Positions 1 to 5,364 of a DNA stretch of 5,364 nucleotides are shown here, in pieces (the first letter of the stretch is position 1; each line of letters begins with the position of its first letter). A program made the translations under genes and the position numbers. Source of the DNA: Gammaproteobacteria bacterium (GTDB lineage: Bacteria; Pseudomonadota; Gammaproteobacteria; Methylococcales; Methylomonadaceae); the NCBI GenBank assembly GCA_024276805.1, contig JAJRWJ010000302.1, positions 1 to 5,364 on the forward strand. Direction: 5' to 3'. The notes beneath the pieces are model-generated. The model searched no databases. It saw nothing but the letters and a program-made list of their open reading frames with translations, and had not been told where the DNA came from.

Positions 1-29
1 ATAGCATAATTTTGTTTGTCATCTAAGCT

Positions 30-50
30 ATTAACTGAAGAAATTAACTG
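30..50. repeat. Tandem 8-bp direct repeat ATTAACTG
   Basis: ATTAACTG occurs at 30-37 and again at 43-50, separated by five bases. The 13-bp period is not an integral helical turn, so the two copies do not sit on the same DNA face. A reverse-complement copy of seven bases, CAGTTAA, lies at 277-283. The repeat may be a regulator half-site pair, part of an element end, or chance in AT-rich DNA. The repeat itself is certain, its function is unknown. Confidence 0.4.
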
Positions 51-154
51 TGGGGAACCGGGCTGTTTATGGAACAGGGTTTGATTGGCGATTCAGCCCG
101 GGCGTTGGTTGCCTTGCCGGTCTTGACAGGTGCGCCGCTGTCCACAAACATCAT

Positions 155-198
155 GCCACGGAAAAATCTCCGCTCTAGTGAACAAGAACTACCGTGGC
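155..198. repeat. Inverted repeat GCCACGG / CCGTGGC
   Basis: GCCACGG at 155-161 and its exact complement CCGTGGC at 192-198 could pair as a 7-bp GC-rich stem around a 30-base loop. CAT before the left arm can also pair with ATG at 202-204 if three bases bulge out. No T run follows, so it does not look like an intrinsic terminator. It may be a structured leader, a protein-binding dyad or chance. Confidence 0.3.
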
Positions 199-344
199 CG
201 TATGCAACGGTGATGGATCTGGCATTATCGATGCATCCAAGCCATTGGTGATGAATAATACAGCCAATCGTATCGGCAGTTAACAGACTCTGACTGGGTA
301 GTGTTTTGCGTGGTTTTTTCAATACCGTTTCTGGCAATTGCAGC

Positions 345-350
345 GAGGGA
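345..350 (+). promoter_or_regulatory. Ribosome binding site deciding the GTG start at 356
   Basis: GAGGGA at 345-350 sits five bases before GTG at 356-358. The TTG at 338, which opens the longest version of this frame, has no purine-rich tract ahead of it. This site is the main reason for placing the YfiR-like start at 356 rather than 338. Confidence 0.6.
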
Positions 351-355
351 TAGCA

Positions 356-901
356 GTGAGGTTGATCCAATCAGGAATCATGGCGTCACTGTTGCTGTTA
401 TCCGGTCTGGCCGTGGCCGGTTCGTCCTCGGTGGAACAGAAAATCAAAGCCGCCTACCTGTATAATTTCACCAAATTCATCTCCTGGCCTGCCGATGACG
501 CTGAAACTTTTAAACTGTGTCTTCTGGGTGAGGATGCCGTTGGCCGGTTGCTCGTTCCGCTGGAAAAGAAAACCGCGATGGGCTTGCCGATTCGCCTGCG
601 GCGCTTGCAGCGGCCAGACCAGGCAAGGGACTGCCATATCGTTTACCTGGCCGGGGAAGAGACTGCCTGGAATATGGAAAACATTGCGTTGCAGGGGGTA
701 TTGACCATCAGTTCCGGCAGTCAGGCGCTTACCGTCAGTGGCGAAGAGGGGTTTGCCCAGCAGGGCGGCATGATCGGCTTCGTCGTCAGAAAAGGCCGGG
801 TGAGATTGCAAATCAATTTGCAGGCCTTGAAGAACAGTGGCTTGAAGGTCAGTGCAAAATTGCTGGAAGTCGCCGAAATTATCGATGGGGGCGGAGAATG
901 A
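356..901 (+). CDS. YfiR family (DUF4154) periplasmic protein
   Basis: This is a 181-residue protein, close to the roughly 190 residues of Pseudomonas YfiR. Family knowledge: YfiR is a periplasmic repressor of the membrane diguanylate cyclase YfiN. Residues 1-22 form a signal peptide, with a short basic start, a Leu-rich core and AVAG near the likely cleavage point. The mature N-terminus carries the family signature VEQKIKAAYLYNFTKFISWP. A central LCLLGED strand, the DCHIVYLAGEE segment, a GGMIGFVV stretch and a C-terminal LKVSAKLLEVAEI helix complete the DUF4154 pattern. The only cysteines are C55 and C93, spaced like the first disulfide of Pseudomonas YfiR; a second pair is absent. I chose GTG 356 for its ribosome binding site; TTG 338, TTG 362 and ATG 380 are alternatives. 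The stop overlaps the next start as ATGA, which implies translational coupling with the cyclase that it probably inhibits. Confidence 0.92.
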   Translation: MRLIQSGIMASLLLLSGLAVAGSSSVEQKIKAAYLYNFTKFISWPADDAETFKLCLLGEDAVGRLLVPLEKKTAMGLPIRLRRLQRPDQARDCHIVYLAGEETAWNMENIALQGVLTISSGSQALTVSGEEGFAQQGGMIGFVVRKGRVRLQINLQALKNSGLKVSAKLLEVAEIIDGGGE

Positions 902-3051
902 TCAAGTATATCCGCCAGGCTTCCATCAAAAAGAAGCTTTTGCTGATTGTGCTGTTTTCCAGCTTCAACGCCCTTATTTTTGCCGGTCTGTTTATCTGGA
1001 TTCTGGAAATATCGGCATTTCGCACCCAGATTCGCGGGGATTTTTCCGCGATGGCGGCGATGATCGCCGATCGCAGCACCGCGGCATTGACATTCGATGA
1101 CCGGGATCTGGCCAAAGAAAATCTGCAGGCGCTGAAATACCTGCCGGCGCTGCAGCTGGCCTGCATCTATGATCGTCAGGGACGGGTTTTTTCCTGGATG
1201 GTCAATGACCATTTTTCCGCAGTACTCTGCCCAAAAGTCTCTGGCAGCGGAAAAACGCATTTTGAGGAGACCCGGCTGCATGTTTTTCAAAACATTTCCC
1301 TGGACAACGAAAGCATTGGCGGTATTTATTTACTGGTGGATTTGACGGCGAAATACTGGGAAAAGCTGCATTTTCTGCTGCTCGTGTATCTGCTGCTGTT
1401 CGCTGCCGCGCTATTGACATTTCTTTTGTCCGCGCCACTGTTGAAGCTGATTTCCTCGCCAGTCGCAAAACTCGTCGATACCGTACAAAAAATCCGGCGG
1501 AGCAAGGATTATTCGCTGCGCGCGGTCAAGGTGCACGACGATGAACTAGGTATGCTGGTGGATGCCTTCAATGCCATGATCGGAACCGTGGATAAGCAGA
1601 ATCAGGCATTGACCCTGGCCAAGGATCGGTATCTGGCGCTGTATGACAACAATCCGACCATGGTCTTCGAGATCGATCTGCGTGGCAATTTCATTTCCGT
1701 CAACCACTTCGCCGCCCGGCAGCTGGGCGAGTCGGTGGATGTCATTCATGGTCGTTCCATCGGTGATTTTATCTTTCCCCCGGATGTGCCATTGTTGCGG
1801 GATTTGTGCAATCAGTGTCTGAACAGTCCCGAGCAGGTGCACAAGCAGAATATCCGGCTGTGCTGTGACAACAGCCGTGTCATCTGGGCCAGGGCGACGG
1901 CCAGAGTGGTGGAAAACGAAACGCAGCAGAGAAATTTTCTGCTGGTTTGCGAGGATGTCACCGAAACCCACCTGCTGGCCAAAAAGATTGCCTATCAGGC
2001 CAGTCATGATGCCTTGACCAGACTGGCCAACCGCAACGAATTCGACAATTACATCAAGGATGCGGTGCAAACGGCGTATGACGATTGTCAGGAACATGCG
2101 GTGTGCTATCTGGATCTGGACCAGTTCAAAGTGGTCAACGACACCTGCGGGCATATGGCCGGTGATGAATTGCTCCGGCAGTTGGGCGCCCTGCTGCGCC
2201 GAAATATTCGCAAGCACGATCTGCTGGCGCGGCTGGGCGGCGATGAATTCGGGATTTTGATGCGGCAATGCGGTATCGAGGAAGCCACGGCCGCCTGTGA
2301 AGAGCTTTGTGATGTCATCCGGGATTTCCATTTTGCCTGGCAGGACAGAAGCTTCACGGTCGGTGTCAGCATTGGCATCTCATCGATCAACCAGACCACC
2401 GGTAATCCGGTGGATGTGCTCAAAGAGGCCGATGCCGCCTGCTATGCTGCAAAGGAACACGGTCGCAACCGGGTGCATGTATTCCTCCCCGATGATGAAG
2501 AGATGGCCCAGCGCCAGGGGGAAATGCAATGGGTGGAGAAAATACACCTGGGGATGAAAGAAAATCTGTTCTGTCTGTATGGGCAGCTCAGCGTTCCTGT
2601 CGCAGGAGCAGACGAAGGCCTGCACTTCGAAACCCTGATTCGCTATAGGGATGGTGAAAATATCATTCCCCCTGGTGCTTTTCTGCCGGCCGCCGAACGC
2701 TACAATATCTCGCCGGCACTGGACAAATGGGTCATCGCCACGCTGTTCGAATGGTTGGCGAATACGCCGGAGGTGCTGCACAGTCTGGACGTCTGTTCGG
2801 TCAATCTGTCGGGGCTGTCGTTTTCCGAACAGTCCATGCTGGATTTTATCGCGGCGGAATTCAGCAAATGGAATATCCCGAAACACAAAATATGCTTTGA
2901 AATCACCGAGACCTCGGCGATAGCCAATTTGTCCTATGCGACCATCTTCATCGACGAGTTGAAGCGCCAGGGGTGCAAGTTCTCCCTGGATGATTTTGGC
3001 AGCGGTCTGTCGTCCTTTGCCTATCTGAAAATCTCCCGGTCGACTATCTGA
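898..3051 (+). CDS. YfiN-like CHASE8-HAMP-PAS-GGDEF-EAL cyclic-di-GMP enzyme, frameshifted in EAL
   Basis: This is an inner-membrane c-di-GMP turnover protein, 717 residues as written and 790 if the frameshift is repaired. TM1 is about residues 13-37. The periplasmic part (about 38-157) resembles CHASE8, the YfiN sensor domain, with STAALTFDDRDLAKENLQAL and ACIYDRQGR segments. TM2 is about 159-179, HAMP about 182-235 and PAS about 241-358. The GGDEF domain starts near 362. It keeps D406 in the DLDQF segment, N414 and D415, an intact GGDEF at 447-451, and the inhibitory I-site RKHD at 438-441, so cyclase activity is expected. The EAL domain has ETL at 578-580 in place of EAL, plus N636, E668 and the D698-D699 pair. 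After K711 the frame goes wrong: it reads six unrelated residues and stops at 3049. The lost segment continues in another frame to 3269. The ATG overlaps the yfiR-like stop by four bases, and GGGGG at 887-891 may serve as its ribosome binding site. It is probably held in check by the upstream YfiR-like protein. Typical YfiN lacks the PAS and EAL domains. Confidence 0.9.
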   Translation: MIKYIRQASIKKKLLLIVLFSSFNALIFAGLFIWILEISAFRTQIRGDFSAMAAMIADRSTAALTFDDRDLAKENLQALKYLPALQLACIYDRQGRVFSWMVNDHFSAVLCPKVSGSGKTHFEETRLHVFQNISLDNESIGGIYLLVDLTAKYWEKLHFLLLVYLLLFAAALLTFLLSAPLLKLISSPVAKLVDTVQKIRRSKDYSLRAVKVHDDELGMLVDAFNAMIGTVDKQNQALTLAKDRYLALYDNNPTMVFEIDLRGNFISVNHFAARQLGESVDVIHGRSIGDFIFPPDVPLLRDLCNQCLNSPEQVHKQNIRLCCDNSRVIWARATARVVENETQQRNFLLVCEDVTETHLLAKKIAYQASHDALTRLANRNEFDNYIKDAVQTAYDDCQEHAVCYLDLDQFKVVNDTCGHMAGDELLRQLGALLRRNIRKHDLLARLGGDEFGILMRQCGIEEATAACEELCDVIRDFHFAWQDRSFTVGVSIGISSINQTTGNPVDVLKEADAACYAAKEHGRNRVHVFLPDDEEMAQRQGEMQWVEKIHLGMKENLFCLYGQLSVPVAGADEGLHFETLIRYRDGENIIPPGAFLPAAERYNISPALDKWVIATLFEWLANTPEVLHSLDVCSVNLSGLSFSEQSMLDFIAAEFSKWNIPKHKICFEITETSAIANLSYATIFIDELKRQGCKFSLDDFGSGLSSFAYLKISRSTI

Positions 3052-3269
3052 AGATCGACGGTCTGTTCGTCAAGGATATTCTAGACGACCAGGTGGATCT
3101 GGCGATGGTGCGTTCCATCAACGAAGTGGGGCATGTGATGGGCAAGAAAACCATCGCCGAATTTGTCGAGAACCAGGACATCCTGGATGTCCTGAAACTT
3201 CTTGGCGTGGATTATGCACAAGGTTACGGAGTCGGCAAGCCCGTGCCGCTGGAGCAATTGAAATGTTAG
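3030..3269 (+). pseudogene. Displaced C-terminus of the EAL domain (after a one-base deletion)
   Basis: Adding one A to the run at 3028-3031 turns LKISRST into LKNLPVDYLKIDG, the family sequence after DDFGSG. From 3036 this frame stays open for 77 codons to the TAG at 3267-3269 and would form residues 714-790. It supplies the remaining EAL hallmarks: K719 in the LKID motif, AEFVE with E755 and E758, and Q775 in QGY, ending in GKPVPLEQL. In the sequence as given, none of these is joined to the rest of the domain. The only ATG in this frame (3105) would give about 54 residues and has no obvious ribosome binding site, so it is not an independent gene. The frame has stayed clean and conserved, so the mutation is either recent or a sequencing/assembly error. 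Its TAG overlaps the receptor start, which supports the restored frame as the ancestral one. Confidence 0.88.
3251..3254 (+). promoter_or_regulatory. Ribosome binding site for the TonB-dependent receptor
   Basis: GGAG at 3251-3254 lies eight bases before ATG 3263, inside the last codons of the restored cyclase frame. It fixes the receptor start at 3263, which is also the start that gives a plausible signal peptide. Confidence 0.6.
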
Positions 3270-5364
3270 AACAATTTTTTCGCAAAATCAGGGTGTTTAT
3301 TTTTGCGGTGTTTCGTTTTTTGCTTGTCATCACCCTGAGCTGCCGCGCCATGGCTGGCACCGACGATGAGGAGATGGAGGACTTTTTTGCCATGTCGCCA
3401 GCGGAATTGGCGGACCTTTCGGTCTCCATTGCCAGTGGCACCAGCAAGCGTATCGATCAGGCGGCTGGCGTGGCCAGTGTCATCACCGCCGAGCAGATCA
3501 AGGCCATGGGGGCGACCGAGTTGCATGAGGTACTGGAAACCGTCACCGGTTTGCATGTCAGTCTGCAGGCGGTTACTTACGATTATATTTATACGATGCG
3601 CGGGATAGGCAATGGCACCAACTCGCAAATTCTGGTGTTATTGAATGGCACCCGTTATTCCCTGCCATTTCAGGGGCGGTCGATGACCGGCCTGGAATTG
3701 CCCGTGCAGGATATACAACGCATCGAGGTGATTCGTGGCCCCGGATCGGCAATGTATGGCGCCGACGCCTTTGCCGGTGTGATCAATATCATTACCAAAA
3801 AAGCCGGCGATATCGATGGTACGCTGGTTGGCGGCAGAGGCGGTAACTGGGGTACCTACAGCGGTTGGGGGCAGCATGGCGGGCAGTGGGCTGGCTGGGA
3901 CGTGGCCGCCAGCGTACAATATCAGACCACCAATGGCGATCCGGGCAGGATTATCGACAGTGACAGCCAAACGGCGATCGATGCGGTGTTCGGCACCAGT
4001 GCATCGCATGCGCCAGGGCCGATGCAGACCCAGATCAAAACCTGGAATGCCAATTTGAACCTGCAGCGTAAACATTGGGATTTTGGCTTCTGGGCATTCA
4101 ATGCCAATGATGCGGGATTGCGCGCTGGAGGCGCCGCGGCGCTGGATACCAAAGGCGAGGCGTATGGCGAAAATTATCTGGCGGATCTTCGCTTCAGCAG
4201 CGAGGACTGGTTGGAGAACTGGGAACTGCAGGCGCATGTCAGCTACCTGTATGCGGATTTCCAGGCGCGCTTCCAGCTTTTTCCGGACAATGCTATTTTA
4301 CCGATCGGTGCGGATGGCAATCCCAATTTTATCCAGCCAGCGGGAGTGGTCTCTTTCCCGGCGGGTATGAATGAAGCGCTGGGCCGAAAACAGCGTGTGC
4401 CGTCTGTGGAATTGAGCAGTATTTACCGGGGGCTGCAGGATCATATCTGGCGTTTTTCCGCCGGTTTTCGTTATGAAGAAATAATCACCAACGATGCCCG
4501 GAATTTCGGAACGGGAGTGATCGATGCCAGCGTGCCGGTGGTCAATGGCGGGCTGACCGATGTGAAGGTTTTGGGGCTTGCCTATTTGCCGGACATGCGC
4601 CGCACCATCTGGTCGGCGATGCTGCAGGATGAGTGGCAGATAGCGCCGGACTGGCATCTGACTGCCGGCCTGCGCTATGACAACTACTCTGATTTTGGCA
4701 ACACCGTCAATCCGCGCTTTGCCCTGGTCTGGGATGTAACATCGCAATTTACCAGCAAGCTTCTGTATGGCAAGGCTTTTCGGGCGCCGACATTTGCCGA
4801 GCAGGGAAATGCCAATAATCCGGTGTTACTGGGAAATCCCAATCTGGAGCCGGAAACCATCAATACCGTCGAACTGGCCTTCGACTACCGGCCCTGGCAT
4901 AATTTAAGGACGGCAGCCAATGCCTATTATTATACGATCGAGAAGCTGATCCAGGCGGTGCCTGATCCCGGCGGCAACAGTACAACGGCGCGGAACAATG
5001 GTGATCAATCCGGTTATGGGCTGGAGCTGGAATGGAACTGGCGAGTCACCGATGCCTGGAATTTCAGGGGTAATTACGCCTGGCAGAATGCCCGTAACGA
5101 ACTTACCAACAGGCGTGTCGCCGGTGTGCCGAAACAGCAGTTGTATGTCGCCGCGGAATGGCAGTTCATGTCACAATGGTATCTGCAGACGCAATTGAAC
5201 TGGGTTGGACAGCGGATCAGTCCGCCGGGAGACAACCGGGTGCTGGACAATTATGAGACTGTCGACATCACATTGCGCAGCAAGCGCTTTTTGCAACATC
5301 TGGATTTGGCGGCGTCGGTGCGCAATTTGTTCGATGCCGATGCCCGGGAACCGGCAGTACCCCA
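3263..5364 (+). CDS. TonB-dependent outer-membrane receptor, 3' end beyond the window
   Basis: The frame stays open from ATG 3263 to the window edge, giving 700 full codons with no stop. Family role: energised uptake of a scarce ligand (siderophore, cofactor, sugar or similar) across the outer membrane through TonB. Residues 1-31 look like a signal peptide with AMA before the likely cleavage. An acidic stretch (DDEEMEDFF) follows, then LADLSVSIASGTSKR at 49-63 as the probable TonB-box region; there is no room for an STN signalling domain. The plug covers about 65-180, with SVITAEQIKAMGATELHEVL and the classic VIRGPGSAMYG then AGVINIITKK (156-180). The barrel follows, with the LRYDNYSDF segment (470-478), FRAPTFAE (506-513), NPNLEPE (525-531) and VRNLFD (686-691). 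NLFD normally lies a few dozen residues from the end, so little is missing. The start overlaps the restored EAL stop by seven bases, so it belongs to the same operon. The ligand cannot be told from the sequence. Confidence 0.93.
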   Translation, partial: MLEQFFRKIRVFIFAVFRFLLVITLSCRAMAGTDDEEMEDFFAMSPAELADLSVSIASGTSKRIDQAAGVASVITAEQIKAMGATELHEVLETVTGLHVSLQAVTYDYIYTMRGIGNGTNSQILVLLNGTRYSLPFQGRSMTGLELPVQDIQRIEVIRGPGSAMYGADAFAGVINIITKKAGDIDGTLVGGRGGNWGTYSGWGQHGGQWAGWDVAASVQYQTTNGDPGRIIDSDSQTAIDAVFGTSASHAPGPMQTQIKTWNANLNLQRKHWDFGFWAFNANDAGLRAGGAAALDTKGEAYGENYLADLRFSSEDWLENWELQAHVSYLYADFQARFQLFPDNAILPIGADGNPNFIQPAGVVSFPAGMNEALGRKQRVPSVELSSIYRGLQDHIWRFSAGFRYEEIITNDARNFGTGVIDASVPVVNGGLTDVKVLGLAYLPDMRRTIWSAMLQDEWQIAPDWHLTAGLRYDNYSDFGNTVNPRFALVWDVTSQFTSKLLYGKAFRAPTFAEQGNANNPVLLGNPNLEPETINTVELAFDYRPWHNLRTAANAYYYTIEKLIQAVPDPGGNSTTARNNGDQSGYGLELEWNWRVTDAWNFRGNYAWQNARNELTNRRVAGVPKQQLYVAAEWQFMSQWYLQTQLNWVGQRISPPGDNRVLDNYETVDITLRSKRFLQHLDLAASVRNLFDADAREPAVP

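Larger units (their letters stand above)
1..355. other. Upstream region with no convincing gene
   Basis: This stretch precedes the operon and should carry its promoter. Short open frames exist on both strands (69-251 plus, 44-370 minus), but neither has a recognisable domain or a well-placed ribosome binding site, and they overlap each other, so I do not call them genes. A TTGACA at 123-128 has no good -10 at normal spacing. AATAAT at 254-259 resembles a -10 but lacks a clear -35. No rho-independent terminator, Fur-like box, tRNA, cobalamin riboswitch or c-di-GMP riboswitch core was seen. What can be seen is an 8-bp direct repeat at 30-50, a 7-bp inverted repeat at 155-198, and a T run at 314-319 with no stable stem before it. 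The end of a neighbouring gene or a decayed element could lie here, but I cannot identify one. Confidence 0.5.

Noticed and set aside
123..154. TTGACA as a sigma-70 -35 box
   Set aside because: The nearest acceptable -10-like hexamer is about 20 bases away and matches only four of six positions.
69..251. Small plus-strand ORF of 60 codons upstream of the operon
   Set aside because: No well-spaced ribosome binding site, no known motif, and an overlapping open frame on the other strand; possible but unsupported.
300..320. Intrinsic terminator ending at the T run 314-319
   Set aside because: No stable GC-rich stem precedes the T run.
250..355. c-di-GMP or cobalamin riboswitch ahead of the operon
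   Set aside because: None of the conserved core sequences of these classes could be found in the leader.
1546..2331. Long minus-strand open frame (261 codons) inside the cyclase gene
   Set aside because: It lies wholly antisense to the well-supported PAS/GGDEF coding sequence, shows no domain, and is expected from the codon bias of the real gene.
3025..3034. Programmed -1 frameshift site in the EAL domain
   Set aside because: The sequence CTGAAAATC is not an in-frame XXXYYYZ heptamer, the A run is only four long, and I see no obvious stimulatory hairpin. A mutation or sequence error is simpler.
3335..3346. Lipoprotein lipobox in the receptor leader (LSC at residues 25-27)
   Set aside because: The position -3 residue is T and position -2 is L, which do not fit a lipobox; AMA just after it is a normal signal peptidase I site.
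3638..4237. Minus-strand open frame (199 codons) opposite the receptor gene
   Set aside because: The plus strand encodes clear plug and barrel motifs here, while the antisense product shows nothing recognisable.

Overview
The window looks like proteobacterial chromosomal DNA of moderate GC, probably from a Gammaproteobacterium. This rests on protein families and style rather than on any phylogenetic marker. Three same-strand genes fill positions 356 to the right edge. They are packed with start/stop overlaps (4 bp, and 7 bp once a frameshift is repaired), so they read as one operon.

Layout. Positions 1-355 hold no gene I can defend, only a few short repeats. Positions 356-901 encode a small periplasmic YfiR-family (DUF4154) protein. 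Positions 898-3051 encode a membrane-bound cyclic-di-GMP enzyme with the order TM, CHASE8-like periplasmic sensor, TM, HAMP, PAS, GGDEF, EAL. Its EAL domain is cut short by an apparent one-base deletion near 3028-3031, and the missing 77 codons continue intact in another frame to 3269. Positions 3263-5364 encode a TonB-dependent outer-membrane receptor that is open at the right edge. About 700 residues are visible, and only the last barrel strands should be missing.

How the genes may work together. In Pseudomonas, periplasmic YfiR represses the inner-membrane diguanylate cyclase YfiN, and the outer-membrane lipoprotein YfiB relieves that repression. The first two genes here are a YfiR/YfiN-like pair. 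The third position is taken by a TonB-dependent receptor, and no yfiB is visible. The inference is a three-compartment relay: outer-membrane ligand receptor, periplasmic YfiR-like repressor, and inner-membrane c-di-GMP synthase/phosphodiesterase. This is the most interesting reading of the window. It is a hypothesis from gene order and domain content, and the window cannot show whether the arrangement has already been described.

The frameshift matters in its own right. As written, the cyclase half, including its product-inhibition site, is complete, while the phosphodiesterase half lacks several catalytic residues. If real, it would bias the enzyme toward c-di-GMP synthesis. A sequencing or assembly error in a short A run is an equally plausible explanation.
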